Assembly: GCA_033239525.1 (NCBI GenBank)
Contig: BSYO01000035.1
Span: 7,600,627-7,664,626, forward strand
DNA length: 64,000 nt
Reading direction: 5' to 3'
Source: Nepenthes gracilis
Lineage: Eukaryota; Streptophyta; Magnoliopsida; Caryophyllales; Nepenthaceae
The translations under genes and the position numbers were made by a program. Below, in pieces: positions 10,483 to 23,895 of the stretch. Position 1 is the stretch's first letter. Each line of letters opens with the position of its first letter. Below the pieces are notes generated by a model. It saw only the letters and a list, made by a program, of their open reading frames with translations. It did no database searches and was not told the origin of the DNA.

Positions 10483-12330
10483 CATACAAATACTGTAATT
10501 TTCATACAAATATCGCGTGACCTTTGATGACTATTCTTTTATTATGACACATATAAAAGAGTGCCCAAAATTCAACAATAACAACTGATGAATTCTTATT
10601 ATCATATACTAATGATATATCTGATTTGGGAAAGCAGAAATTGATCGTAATGAAAAAATTATTATAAGAATAGATATTATTTAAAATATTAAAATAATAA
10701 AAATTACTTTGTTTATTTTATACATAGATAAGTATTACATATAAAAATAGGTGAGAATGCACTAAGATGTCATCTTAAATATTGACTAATATCGCATATA
10801 GTCAAGAATATAGACTGGGGAAGGCAGCCAAAACCAACTAGCATGATTGACCGTCGATATTTGATTATATTAGGTGGCAAAAGGTGGGAGTAAGAGGGAT
10901 TTGAGAGAATTTTATTTTTTTATAGAGATAAAAAAGTTCGTTGTTTTAGTCTCAATTATGTATTATAAAATATTTGATTATGATTTGATTATTTTTTTAA
11001 AAGATAAAAATTATATAAAATTATTTATTTTAAATGATTAGATTATAATTATTTTTTATTTAATTAGGTAATTTAAGTAAAAAAATTGTTAATATTTAAA
11101 AATAGCTTTTGATATATATCTAGAATCTAGATAACTGCCCGACTAAAATCGAACCATTAAATTTGGATCTTATAATTATAAAAGTCAAAAAAGATAAGAA
11201 GATACAATACTCGTTATTTGATATATCTTTTAATATTCAAATCAAAAATCATTTTATAAGAATAATAAATAATTAATACTTAGAGATGAGTAAAGGTCCA
11301 AAAATGTTTAAATTAAAGGACCTAGTTCTATGATTGTTGAAGGGCATAAGTTATTAGAGATTTGTGCTTTGTCCTTACTTATTGACGATTATTAGCGTAT
11401 TTATAGACTTATTATTTATTAGTATGTCTTTTTAAATTTGGCATAACTGTTCAATTGAGGCGTTATACTACTTGAGATCTAACTGTTTCATAAGCTTTTA
11501 ATCGCCTAGATTCAATTGCTTATTATTTAGTGATTGTAATTGCTTATTTGATGTGGACATTTATCTTTCGGTTCAAGTAACCATTCATCAAAATTTAATG
11601 TTTAGTTTAATCCTCTACTGAACTGTTAGATGTATCTTTATTTCATATTATTAGCAATTCGATCATTCAGTCGTTTAATTAGTTAGGTGTTTAGATAGAT
11701 TTTTAATTCTTTTCGCTCCAAATCTAATAACACGGTCATTTCATATTTTTTCATGAGTTTATCATTTGTGGGCCCTATATTTTATCAGATTGGATTAATC
11801 TTATTTAAGATTGTATCCAATTATTTTTATAATGGAGTGATAATCAAGAGATATGACGGTTGTTATTAGTAAAATTTAAATATTAGTTACATATAATGAA
11901 GTTTCAAAAATAAATATACTCATTATTGTCGTTGAATATAGAAGCTATGATTGCCAATTACCGAAGACACCATCAACGAAAAGCAAAAAATAATATTTTT
12001 CAATTAACAAAATATTATTTTCACACATAATCACTACTTTGTATATAAATTGAAAAAACATAGTATTAATTTTTTATTTCATATAATAAATTATTATTTG
12101 AAAATTAAATATACGATGGTCACAAAAGGTAGGATCGGTGCAAACAATTACACTTAAACCTAGCTATAAACAATATTCCTGAATATGCACTTGACATATT
12201 TCAGTTGAAGCACAGGCAAATTGGATAAAGCATCTTGATAGATCCCACTATAAAACAATAAGACTTAAACCCGAACATAAAGTTTGCGTTGCCATAAGAA
12301 GCTGAATTGTCACAAGCTATACTATCAGAA
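10483..12330. other. AT-rich DNA, no gene recognised
   Basis: No convincing coding region. It precedes the plus-strand Tat pol remnant and may contain that element's decayed 5' part, but no LTR pair or primer site could be identified. Confidence 0.35.
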
Positions 12331-12399
12331 GAGGTTCAAATTGTCGGATGTCGTATTGTCAAGAAGGCTCATTTTTCGTTAGAAGGGTCTCATTTTTTT

Positions 12400-14055
12400 G
12401 TTACGTTCGATTTTCAATGGATCCATATCTAAGGAATGAGCTGGTAAGTTTCCTAAGGAACAGCCGCAATGTCTTCACTTCGACTCTAGCAGATATACCA
12501 AAAATTTAAATTGAAGTGATGGTTTTTAAGTTGAATATCATTTCTACTTATGAACTAGCTAGGCAAAAATGTTGAGTTGTTCCATGGAGAAACTAAAGTA
12601 GCATCCGAGGAAAAAACTCACCGACACTAGATTATTTGTGAGGTAAAGTATCAAGACTTTTTGTCGAACATCATCTTTGTGATAAACAGCAGTCGATGCC
12701 GGCAAATATGTGTCCATTTTACGGATGTGGATAAGGGATGTCAAAAGGATGGTTTTCCTCCACATTGATAGATTCCACGATAGGCTACAAATTATTGAGT
12801 TTTATGAATGTTTAATTTGGATTCAATAATATCTAGACAAAACCAAGCAAATAAGAACTGACTTCATGTATGACATATCACAAAATGTACTACTATAAAG
12901 TGATACCATTTAAATTAAAAAATACTATTATATATACAAAAGATAGGTTAACAAAATTTTTGAGTAACAGATTGGATGGAATATAGATGTCCTTATGCAT
13001 GACATGCTCATCAATGCATCTAATCCGTCGATCACATCGAAAAAGGTTGAGATTTTTTATGTCCTTTGGTCTTACCAAATATAGTTACACCTAACTAAAT
13101 TCATATTTGATATAACTTCCAGTAAATTCATGAGATTTATCATCTCACAATGAAGCATCAAGTTTAAACCATAGAATTGGTGCCTCCAAAATTCATCAAA
13201 GACGTTCAAATGTAATTAGTCTTTTAGTCATATTACCACGATTCATGGCTAAGCTTGTAGAACAATAACTATCATTTTTTGGTACTCTAAGGAGTATAAA
13301 GTAAATGTTAGTGATACCGCTCACACCCTCCTCTCTTAACTAGCACAATGAGAGAATTTGTTCCTCTACTTGGCAATATCAAACACTGCCATAGAGGTTT
13401 TCAAGGCAAAGAAGCCAGTCTATAATTTCTTTAAAGATCAAGGGACATTGTACTCATGGGCTCAAAAGGCTACACTTTCCCTAATATTCATTGTCAGGAA
13501 ACTTTGATCGTACTTTCAGTATTATATGATAGTCATCTTAACTAATCAACCTCTAAGTATGACCTTGCAAAAGCTAGATGTCTTAGACAAGCTAATTAAG
13601 TGATTTGTTAAACTTGGTGAATTCAACATTAAAATTTGAGTCTAACTAGCAGTAAATGAACTGCTCTAATTTATTATGAAGTGCACCATCTCAAGCGTGG
13701 CTGAGATGATTGAGCTGTCAATGGTGAAGGAAACCCTAGAGGAAAGGGGTTGAGATGAACTGCTCTATCATCTTTGAATTTCTTACAATAAATAGCGTAG
13801 CTGAGTATGAAGCTATGAAAACTAGACTAAAGCAAGCGAAGGAGTGCACAATTATCAATTTAACCATTTATAGAGATTCCAAGTTAGCAATAAATCAAGT
13901 GTTTGACAAGTTTGAGACAAACATCTATGATCTTGAGGAATATCTTAGTAAGGTTCATAAACTACTAGCAATGATGGAAAAATAAAGTCATTTATATTCT
14001 CAAAGAGAAAAATTAAAAAGTGATGCTTCTTCGAATTTGGATTATTGTATGAATT
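12400..14055 (+). pseudogene. Tat-lineage Ty3/gypsy pol remnant: RT, RNase H and second RNase H
   Basis: Frame-by-frame translation shows heavily mutated gypsy Pol in the normal order. RT begins with a DPYLRNELVSFLRNS-type stretch (about 12418-12462), then MPFGLKN-like and DDMLI-like stretches (about 12880-13020) and a GKFLGF-like thumb (about 13115-13300). RNase H follows (about 13330-13640) with the LTNQPLS and LVKLGEFNIK motifs. A second RNase H-like domain starts near 13740 and contains NSVAEYEAMKTRLKQAKE and RDSKLAINQV (open frame 13755-13985). Two RNase H domains in a row mark the Tat lineage. The sequence is full of stops and frameshifts and dead. Its integrase continues at 25430 after several later insertions. 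Confidence 0.72.
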
Positions 14056-14265
14056 AGGGAGCTACTTGATCTCACCCAATATATTGGATTAAAGTGGGTC
14101 CGGTCTTTATCCACTAGAAATTCAGGTCCTAGACACCAAAACAAGTATATGAGAGGTTAGAGGATGGTGTGACTCGTTTTTTGGTATATCATTTGACACT
14201 AAAATTAGAAATTTTTCTTTGATGGAGAGAAAAATGAAGGAATATAAGATGCATGAATATACGAA

Positions 14266-15063
14266 TGTAGGGGATTGAGTGTTGGATGAATGATTGGGTT
14301 CCGAGAGGTGTGCTCAGTTGGGAGCAGCTTTAGACAGGTGCACTCATTAGGAAGGGTGGCTTGTGAGGGTGTTGCACTCGTGGGTCGAGTGCCTTTGGAC
14401 AAGGTACGCTCGATTGATAGGGTGGCTTTGCTTAGCTATGTTGTCTCAACGTGTTGGAATGTTTGAGCTTTTTTGAGCCATTTTTGTGAGATTGAGAGTC
14501 GATCCCACTCCCTGCAGAGGAGGGGCATATTTATAGAGTTAGTGCCGGTTTAGCCATCCTTAGATCTCATGATTGATGATAGCTGCTCGGTGGATTGCTG
14601 AGTTTGCTCGGCGATCATGGGTATTGATTATAGTAACCGTTGCTATCTGAAAATATTCGCTGCGCTGTCTAAGCGATCGTAGGGGTGCTATATGGAAATT
14701 GCAACATGAGAATATCTACTGAGTCATAATTGCCATCTTGGGGTGATGTATAGTCATGGGATGATACTCTGGGTGTATTTGTTGTATTGCGTAAGTGATT
14801 ATAGTAAGTGTCACCTACTTGCATGCGCTTAGTTGTGAAAGTTGTTGACTGTTGAGTTGGAGGAACAATTGCGGGGGCAGCATATTGCGTAGCTCTAATT
14901 ACCCATTTTCTATTGAATAGTTCCGGGTCGACCCGTTTGGGCCAATCATGTCACCTTTTGGATTTTGGGATAAGGGAGCATCTCATTGGGCTTCCGATTT
15001 TTGTGCCTTTCTTCCTTCCGCAGGCTGAATATCTGGGTCGGCCCATGAGTTGCCATATTTATC
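14266..15063 (-). repeat. LTR-like direct repeat (left copy)
   Basis: Starts TGTAGGGGATTGAG and ends TTTATCA on the plus strand. It matches 20102-20843 over most of its length (for example GAGATTGAGAGTCGATCCC). The similarity may extend about 16 bases further left. Confidence 0.6.
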
Positions 15064-16472
15064 ACTAGACTCTCATGTCGGGAGGTATAAATTTTAACTC
15101 TTAACCTATTCATTTATGGGATGCCAATTGTAGGCATGCACGCGGGCTCCTTCCTAAACAGTTTGCTGATTCGCCATTCAATTGGGTAGGATTTGATTCT
15201 AATTTGATTTCCTACCGCTAGCGATTCTCTGCTGTAGGTGATTTCTTCGCATCAGCACAATCTCCTCGGTCTAATGTTGGCTAATTTCTTTCATTAGTTA
15301 TAAATAGAGGGGCTCTCTATACTCTGCGTCATGAAGCATTACCCCTTTGCCAAGGAATGGGTATACTCAGAGCTAGCATGGAGCATAAGCAACCATAAGT
15401 TAGAATCGAATGGAGCTCTTTTCTAATGTTTGAAGCTGATGTCTGAGGATGTGCCTAAAATTTGCATTGGTTACCCTCTTTTATGTAGGAAGCCACGTTG
15501 ATTTTTTTTTCTTTTATGCTTGTCCTAAAATCGGACCCACTACTTTCAAGCAAAATCTTGGGCTTTGGGCGGCGGCACTTTGTCTTTCTAGTTGGTGCTG
15601 GGTGGTTCTTCTTGAAGCAGGCTAGAGGGGGTGGTTTCTGGATCTAGAGGAGGTGCTTCCTCCCCTCCCTGTTCGTTTATGAAACCCTACTCCTTTGCTG
15701 CTCCACTCTAGGCTTCAATAAGGTAGAGGATTTCTTTTTATTTTGCCTCGGGGTGAGAACAAGCACATTACGCCTTGTCCTTACATGGGAGGGCTTTTCT
15801 ATTGGATCTACCGGGTATTGCAACCCGGGTGGCACTACGGTTCTAGTAGGTGAGCTTTCCGTTGGTCAGCTCGTGTAAAGGCGAGTTGGACTACTATAGT
15901 TAGGTCGCTGCTCAATATATTTTTATTTCCATCTAAGTTATATGTTTACTATTGTAAGCTTATACTTTGTAAAAGAAATTAATGAATGAAACATTTCAAG
16001 CATTATTTATCTTTATGTTGTATGGCTTAAATATCTTTATTTATTTTGAATAGTTGAAGTGCTTGAACGTTGCTCTTTGTTGTATAATTTCTGACAATTT
16101 GACGACATAAGCTACAAACTACTTGGTCTTTTGATGATTCAACTTGCAATGACCTTAACCTAGAACGCTTGGTGGGATGTGAATCAGTCGAATTAGTCTC
16201 GCGTTTGTCAGGGCCACATGTAATCAGTCTAACATCTTGGAGAGGGGCGTGTTAGGCATCATTACCTACACTGCACCGCTGATTGGTTTATCCAGGCCTA
16301 GGGTCATCAGGCTGTCAGTAAACTGGGTAGGAGGCATAGTGTTAGTCATCATATATGACCCAACGAACTGATATGCCACATCATTCTGTGGTATTGGCAT
16401 GTGTCGCGATTATTATGGAGATGTGCCTCTTTGGTGCTCTCAAATGATGCCGTTTCTGGATCAGTGCATTGG

Positions 16473-16481
16473 CTATTTAAG
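16473..16481 (+). promoter_or_regulatory. Probable promoter of the accessory ORF
   Basis: CTATTTAAG about 100 bases upstream of the ATG at 16576, followed by a pyrimidine-rich leader. Another TATA-like box (TTATAAATAGAGG, about 15299-15311) lies further upstream. Both read opposite to the host element's LTR promoter. Confidence 0.4.
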
Positions 16482-16575
16482 TGCAGGCCTCCAGCCATTT
16501 CTACACTTCTTTATTCTTCGAATTCTTCTACCCTATTTTGCCATTCTCTTCTCTTAGGTTTTCGCTACTTCTCAA

Positions 16576-18543
16576 ATGGATCCCCAGGGTGTTGTGACAT
16601 TCCTTTCATCCTTACTGGCTGGGCAATAGAATCTCTATACAACAAGTATCATATTCCGAGTATTATTTAGTATGCTGTACCTGGCATTGATGACACGACT
16701 TGCTCTCCTTGTCCAGATTTTATAACCATGTATGAAAAACATCTGAAAGTCGACCTTTGCATCCCATTTGTGAAGGTGTTGAGAGAGATTCTGAGGGCTT
16801 TAGATATCCCTATAGCTCGCCTCCACCCCAATACTCTTCAGTACCTCATATCTCTGTGCATATTCCTTCTCACCAAAGGGCTTTCTTTGGATGGCGGGGC
16901 CTTAAATGTAATCTTTAGGTTTAACCAAGATGCCAACTGGGTTTCTTTCACTCCTCAGAAGGGGTTCAGGATAAGTGGGGGAATTCAAACTCAATAAAGG
17001 GTTAGAAGGACCATTTCTTTTATTTAACGGTAACCCTTGAATGGAGGATCTCAAATAAATGGGCCAGGGTCAATGGGGCCAACGCCAGTGATGTCTTGAA
17101 GGCTAAGGAACAAATGGCGCTGCAGCAGACGAGGTTCATCGAAGAGTATGCCGGCATCTTGCACCACACTTACTATTAGGTCTCCCAAAGTGTGCTTGGT
17201 GAAGTTCAATGGGAAGTCCAGGCAGAGGGAGATGACACCTCCTTCCCTTTATCCCGTTGCCCCGAGAGGAAGCTAAGAGATCTGTCTACCGGGGACTCGC
17301 CTGAGTGAGTGTCTAGCAAGGCGATCCCTTCATCACCCACCAATTCTAAGGAGTGTCAGGCCATTGATGAGGCTTGTGCAAAGGCACCTACTTAGGTTGC
17401 TGGCAAGTTGTTGCAGAGACTTGGTTCCATTTCTTCTTCAGATGACGGGAATACTACTAGGCCATCTGGGTGATCGAGGGTGGACAGACTCCGTGGGATT
17501 CTACTATTGGAATAGGGGGCCCTTGGTTGGTGGGTCGGGTGAATTGATCAATGAGGCAACTATAGCCGAGTGTGAGGTCCTGATCTTGGTGATTTCATTG
17601 CCGGAAGCATCAGCCTCCGCTTCCCCTACTGCTCTCGCTGAGGTGGGAGGCAATGATGACCAGGTAGCAAAAGAAATAAGAGGTGATAATCCAAAGGTCG
17701 CAGCTGCTGAGGAGGTGCCTTGCCTAGAGGCTTCAACTCCCGAGCTCCTTGATGTTTTGGAGGTGCCTCCTCCAGGCTTTGAGGCGCATATCCTCTACTA
17801 TGCTTGGCCCATATGATTTATGTTGCCTCTAGGTGGATCTAGAGTTGAGGGCTCTTTTGGTCCCTCTTATCAGGAGGGTTCATTTCATTAGGAGGATCCA
17901 TATTACTACGGTGTACTGCTTCATAGACTTTTTCTTTTCGTGATCAGGTCCTTTCACTATTGTTCCTGACTGACCATTGAATTTTGCTTGATAGCCACAG
18001 GAGATGCTCTACATGGGGGAGAAGGCTCTACGCTGGCAGGAAGTTGAGATCTCCTGGCTATCTCAAACACATGGTGATCCCACCATGTTTGAGGAGATGG
18101 AGCGCCAAGTGAATGTTGCCATTCCTGAGGCTTTACAGAGTTAGGAGCGGACCATTTACCTCAACTGTGCACTATTCGAGTGTGAGGAGAGATCTCGAGA
18201 ACACTCTGATGAAAATTATCAAGTTCTGAATTAGATCACTTTACTTGAGGATGCGCTTCGGAAGGATAAGAAGCTACTCGCCGATCTTTGGAGCAAGTCT
18301 GCCTGGCTTAAAGGAGAGTTGAGAACCCGATTCTACCTTGAGGATGTTGGCTGCTTAATGGACGAGAGGTTCTGAGATGGCATTGACTTCTCTAGGCAGA
18401 TGGTGTCCTTGAAAGCTCTAGACTTCCCTATTGGCCTCCTTGATTTGAGAAATGTTGGAACTGAATGCCGATCTAACTTGATCAACTTCTTGGAGACAGA
18501 AGGGGAGCCTTCGCCACGGTCACCATGGGGCTCTCAACCTTAG
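16576..18543 (+). pseudogene. Accessory ORF, Transposase_28-like (putative gypsy-type transposon protein)
   Basis: Conceptual translation gives an N-terminal domain with KHLKVDLCIPFVKVLREI and IARLHPNTLQYLISLCIF (open frame 16728-16997), then FRFNQDANWVSF and a KWARVNGANAS-type stretch near 17050. An acidic low-complexity linker follows (about 17280-17810). A long charged coiled-coil tail begins near 18001 (EMLYMGEKALRWQE) and ends at TAG 18541-18543. This arrangement resembles the putative gypsy-type transposon domain (Transposase_28) found in additional ORFs of plant Ty3/gypsy elements. The ORF has in-frame stops (for example near 18142 and 18235) and frameshifts, so it is not functional here. 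A poly(A)-like AATAAA follows at 18628-18633. Function of the family is unknown. Confidence 0.6.
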
Positions 18544-18949
18544 AATTGTCTTCTATTCGAGTTATAGGCATAGCAGTGTCTTTGTTTTTCTTGGATGGAT
18601 TGCCCTCGATGTACATGTAAATTTTTTAATAAATCAGCTAGATTGTTTTAACTATTGTTCCTGATACTTTTGACTTTGTATTGACTTGTCTTTGTCCAAT
18701 ATTGGTTTTGTTTACCAACTAAGCGTTGTTGCTATTGTTGCTAAGCTTGAGTGATTATTTTATTTATGTATGCTCTTTCCTATAGAAGAATGTCGTAGCG
18801 TTAGGAGTGACTCTAGGCGGCTAACTAGATTTAGTCGCTATAGTCGATGGGTTTCGGCGGAGTCTAGACAGTTGCCTGCACTTGACTGATGGTGCTCATC
18901 CCCATAATAGACAGTTGTTGCACTTATGCATTGGGTCCTAGTTTGTCGA

Positions 18950-20100
18950 AGGTCATATGTTGGAAGGCCAAGTTTTTAAATTATGATAATTATAATTAAT
19001 TGAACTAATATAATTAAAATTAAGATCAAATAATATGAAAAATTAGGTTAAAAATAAAAAATTTAGACTAAATGACTCGAGCCTGAGTTAGACATGATGC
19101 AGGCTTGAGGCATACCCGATGAACCAAAAGTAGAAATGCTGTGCTTGATACACGCTCGAGCTCGATTTCCAATGAGGTCACATCCAAGTGGCGTTTGAAT
19201 GGTGCACGAGCGTGAGGCTTTATAAATATGCACCCGACTTAGATTTTAGTCGTTTTTGTGGAGAAATTTCAAAGAAGAAAGAGAAAGCGGAGGAGAAGAG
19301 AGAGAAGGCTCTAGCAGCTTGAATACACGTGATCAAAGCGAGGATTTGGGTAGATCAAAGATAAGGCAAGTGTACCTCCAAATCTCTTTCCTATGTTGTT
19401 GGTTTTGCTGATAATTTGGAGCATTTTATTGTCCAAATACTCATGCATATCTTTAAATTTGAAGCATATGACTATATTTTGCATGCATGTTCATTTTTCA
19501 TAATTTTACAACCAAATTTCATAAGAACACATGCCAAGTCATGTTTAACATATATATGTGTTTAAATTCTACAACCAAAATGCATGCATGGTTTGAAAAT
19601 TGGGTTAATTGCCTTTGCATGTTTACTATCATGGACACCCTTCTTGGATGTTTAAAAATTCTAAGTATATGTTCTAAAAAAAATCCTTATAAATTCTCTA
19701 TATGCTCACCAAATCTACTGTTAAACAAGTCCTAAGATGAAATTTCTACATGTTACTAATTTTAACATTATTTTGCTAAGTTTTGATTCTTGCATGTATT
19801 AAATCCGTATAACAGCTTTTATATACCTAAGATTTTGTAATATATGTGTTAAATGAGCTGGAAAATAAACATACATAATCTGAAATTTAGTAGAAAATCT
19901 TGCACATATGCTGGTTTCTGCACTAGGCCTTTAAAATGCACTCTGTATGTGTTGTTGCTGAATTTTTAATGTTTAAATATCTTGAATTCGGACATTAGCC
20001 TTCATACACTTTAAATCATTAAATACATGTTTTACATGAGCTGGAAGATCTATAAAATTTATCATATATGGTCTAGAATTTAAGATGCATGGATGCATGA
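18950..20100 (+). repeat. Probable LTR fragment of another gypsy-type element
   Basis: It has the layout of an LTR: a GC-rich block with CTCGAG words (19075-19215), a TATA box TATAAATA at 19221-19228, a purine-rich leader of GAGAAGAGAG type, a GGCAAGTGTACCTCC stretch resembling the GGCAAGTATCCTTACG of the Del-type LTRs at 50590 and 56636, then AT-rich sequence. Ends and target duplication were not found, so solo LTR versus fragment is undecided. Confidence 0.35.
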
Positions 20101-20101
20101 A

Positions 20102-20843
20102 TGTGGGGGATTGAGTGTTGGATGGAGAATTGGGCTCTGAGAGCTACGCTCGGTCGAGAGTGGCTTTGGACAGGTGTGCTCCTTGTGAGGGTGTTGCACT
20201 TGTGGGTCGAGTGGCTTTAGATAGGGTGCACTCGATTGGCAGGGCGGCTTTGCTTGGCTACATCGTCTCCACGTGTTGGAATGTTTGTGCTTTTTTGAGC
20301 CTTTTTAGTGAGATTGAGAGTCGATCCCCCTCTTTGCGGAGGAGGGGTGTATTTATAGATTGAGTACCGATTTAGCAGTTATTGGGCCACACAGTTGGTG
20401 ACAGTTACGCGTGTGGATCCACTGAACTGGTTCAAAAATCATGATGACCATGTGGTAACTATTGCTGTTTGAAAATATTTACTTCGTTGTTTGAGCTATC
20501 ATGAGGACGCTATATGACAATTACTGCCTGAGAAAATTTGTTGAGTCACCTAAGAGATTATGGTAAGTGCTACTTCTTTGCATATGTTAAACAGTGAAAG
20601 CTATCGACTATTGAGTTGGAGGAGCAACCATGGGGGTAGCGTATCGCGTAGCCTTAATTTTTCATTGTTTGCTGGATGATTTTGGGTTGACCCGTTTGGA
20701 CTAACCATGTCGTCTTCTAAATCTTGGGCTAAGCGAGCATCCCGTAGGGCTTCCGTTTCTTAAGGCTTTTTCCCTTATGCGTGCTGAATCTCTAGGTTGG
20801 CCTATTGGTCGCCAAACCCATTAGAAAGTATACAATTTATCTA
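20102..20843 (-). repeat. LTR-like direct repeat (right copy)
   Basis: Partner of 14266-15063. It starts TGTGGGGGATTGAG. The minus-strand TATA box corresponds to GTATTTATAG near 20348-20357. Confidence 0.55.
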
Positions 20844-20970
20844 AGTTGGCAAACTTTTATACAATTAGAAAGTATAAAATTTGGAGGTAATAACAATGAG
20901 ATAAGAGAAATTCTTAAAAAAACCCAGCATAGAAAAGAAGGAATAGGTTTCTCTATATTATAGATAAGGT

Positions 20971-22006
20971 TGTTAGAGATATTTTTCTAATTGGCATATT
21001 GCATGACCATATGTACTATTGTATCGATGTCGGGTTATGGGTTATTAAGATACAATATCAACACATATCCGTTACTGTCCGTTCCGTCTTCCAGGGATAC
21101 CGCGCCTGCCGTGTGCTCTCTAGTTGCTCGAGCCCGTACAAAGCCCCGCGCCCTCCGTGCGCTCACTACCCACTCGATCCCAAAATCCAGAACGGTCCTC
21201 GCTAGCTGTGCGCCGCTGCGCGCTCGGACGCACGTAGGGTTTCTTCGAAAACCCTTTGTGCGCCCGCCGCACGCTCGAGTTGTGCTCAAGCGCCGATGCA
21301 ATGGGCATGTTTTTGAATGTGTTATTTGAATCCTCTATAAATACTTGGCTTATATTTTTGGAATCTTAGGACTCTTGACGAACTAGTTTCGTGCCCCATT
21401 TGAGAAGAACGCTGTTCATACTTCATTGATATTGCTTCTCTTGAGAAAACCAAAAGCTACAACATTGAGCTTCATGTTCTAAATAGTTTTCTCTGTATTT
21501 TTCCTTTGCCATTCAAATACTTACATCCTTGTACTTTCGTTGGAGACATCGGTGCGTTGAAGAAGTAGACTCGATTGTGTTCGGCAATTTAAGTGCCTAA
21601 AGAGGAAAGATTGACGTAAAGACTGGAAGGTGTCCGGTTCCGTTGCCGCGGGCAAATCCAAGGAATTCCTTGGTAGGGATCACGAGACGGGAGTAAGTCG
21701 GTTAGATTAGCATGTCGTTACCACCCGGTCTGTGAGTTGATTTTCATAGTGCATTACTTTCCTGGCCGTTGAAGCCCAAAAGGTTTTTCTCGATTACCGT
21801 AGGTGTTGAGTTTTTTCTTCGTCATAAAAAATCATGTCTTTTTACTATTATTTATGCTCGATTATATTTTGTATACTTGTCATTATCTTCAACATTTAGA
21901 AATAAATATTCTTTACGTGTATTGAATATTTAATTTTTACTATTTTTGCTATTTTTACCGGGGTGAAAACTTAATTGTACAATTTAGGACAAAAAGTCAT
22001 TTTTCA
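20971..22006 (+). repeat. 5' LTR of gag-only element 2
   Basis: Starts TGTTAGAGAT, ends TTTTTCA. TATA box TATAAATA at 21336-21343, with a GC-rich block at 21110-21300 just upstream. Confidence 0.88.
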
Positions 22007-22008
22007 AT

Positions 22009-22020
22009 TGGTATCAGAGA
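22009..22020 (+). promoter_or_regulatory. Primer binding site (initiator-Met tRNA type)
   Basis: TGGTATCAGAGA two bases after the 5' LTR, the standard plant copia primer site. Confidence 0.8.
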
Positions 22021-22048
22021 TTCACCCCGATCCACGACCCCGTTCTAG

Positions 22049-23779
22049 ATGTATACGAGTGGATCGCTCTCCGTACCTCCCTTCTTTGATGGAAACAACT
22101 ATGCCTATTGGAAGGCCCGGATGAGAGTCTTCCTAAAATCTCTGGATGAGCGTGTCTGGGCTAGTACCCAACTTGGGTGGACTCCACCCAAGAGTGATGA
22201 TGAATCAAAAGCCCTGTTTTTATGGTCAAAAGAAGAACTTGATGCTTGTAATTGGAATAGTAAGGGGTTACATGCTATTTTTATGGCTGTATCTCCCGAT
22301 GAGTTTAAACGGATTTCAATACGCGAAACTTCTAAAGATGCGTGGGACATTCTTGAAATCACCCATGAATGTACTAAATTAGTTAAAAATTTAAAATTAC
22401 AAATGCTTACCACTAAATTCGAAGAAATAAGAATGAAAGATGACGAGACATGTGATGAATTCTATGCACAATTAAATGATATTGTAAATTTCACGTTTAA
22501 TTTAGGAGAACGAATCCTGGAAAATAGAATTGTTAGAAAAGTTCTACGATCTTTGCCTGAACGATTTAGACCAAAAGTGACTGCGATTGAAGAAAGCAAA
22601 GATTTAGACAAATTAAAAATCGAAGAACTTGTAGGGTCCCTTCAAACCTATGAGCACACATTGCCACAGTCAAGGAAAAATAAATCACTTGCTTTAAAAT
22701 CAAGTAGGGAAGAGCGAAATCGGGATTCCGATAAAGAATCGTGTAGTGATGACGATTTTTCCTTATTTGTTAAGAATTTCAAAAAGTTTTTAAAGAAAAA
22801 TAAAGTTTCATCAAACAAACTTGATGTGGATTTGAAACGTTCATCTCAGCTTAAGAAGAAAGACCGATGCGAACTCAATGACTTCAAATCAAAAAATACT
22901 CAAGGGGTTCAATACCATGCGTGTAAAGGATTTGGCCACTATCGGGGTGAATGCCTAAACCTTAAACGCCAACAAGGTCAAACCTTTAAAATTAATGTGA
23001 CCTTAAGCGATGACGAAGAAGAAGAGGGTGAAAAATGCTCTGAAGATTGCCCTATCAAGTACATGGCCTTTATGACCTCAATGTGTGGTAATTCAGTCGA
23101 AAATCTTAATCAATCTGATGACTCTGTGGATGAGTCAGAATCTGAATTTGATGGATTTCAAGAAGTATATGACAAACTATTTAGGGAATACTTGAAAGAT
23201 AAGAAACTAAATAGAACCTTAAACAGCAGGGTCATAGATTTGGAATAAGAAAAATTAGCTCAACAATCTGAGTTAAATGCTAAAACTCAAGAAATTGAGA
23301 CTTTGACAATCTCATTAACTAAACAAATCACAACTCTAGAATTTGAACTTGAGGCTACTAGAAAATATTTGAAACAATTATTAAATGGGTCTACAAAATT
23401 AGATCATATGCTCGGATTGAGAAAATTTGTGGAAATAAACAGGGGTTGGGGTATGCTACGAATATTGTCCAAAATGACATGAAATCTAAAACTACTTTTA
23501 TTTCCGCCACGAAAATTTCACACCAACACGCTTACAAATCCAAACTCACTAAGCAACTGTCTCGATGTGTGGAAAATAACTTTAACTCACATCATTTGAC
23601 TAATCCATATGGCTTAAAAGACATGAACAAACCCCCAAAGTCTCTGCCAACTTGTCATACTTGTGGAAAGATTGGCCATATTCGGTCCCACTACTATACC
23701 ATGAACTTTCCATACAACCCAAGACCAGAGCTAAATATGAATACACTTATTGATCACATTCAAATATTAAATGAATAAG
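22049..23779 (+). pseudogene. gag of gag-only copia element 2 (nearly intact N-terminal 399 codons)
   Basis: The first 399 codons are open (22049-23248). They hold the copia Gag core: FFDGNNYAYWKARM near residue 13, the WDILEITHE region near residue 97, and the conserved VRKVLRSLPERF stretch near residue 160. The first zinc knuckle reads YHACKGFGHYRGEC, its first Cys changed to Tyr. A TAA at 23246-23248 replaces a Lys codon that is intact in element 1. A frameshift near 23430 follows, and the second knuckle (CHTCGKIGHIRSHY, in the open frame 23446-23778) has lost its last Cys to Tyr. Both knuckles are therefore damaged here but intact in element 1. The ATG is the one shared with element 1 and lies 30 bases after the PBS. 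Confidence 0.85.
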
Positions 23780-23895
23780 TAAAAAGATTGAATACAAAAG
23801 TACATTCAGTGAGACAAGTATAGGTTAAGAAAAGTGAGCTACATTACCCCTTGGCCATTCGTGACAAAAAGGGGAAGACTTGATTCACTTTGACA

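Larger units (their letters stand above)
14250..20843 (-). mobile_element. Minus-strand Tat-like non-autonomous element with antisense accessory ORF
   Basis: Two direct repeats bound it: about 14266-15063 and 20102-20843. Each contains a promoter readable only on the minus strand (CTATAAATATGCCCC near 14528 and the equivalent near 20348), so the element probably runs right to left. Next to the left repeat the minus strand reads ACATGAGAGTCTAG then TGATAAAT, like the purine tract and LTR start of Tat-type elements. No Gag or Pol was recognised; the main cargo is a plus-strand ORF at 16576-18543, antisense to the element. No matching target duplication could be identified, so the exact ends are uncertain by about 20 bases. 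Confidence 0.5.
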
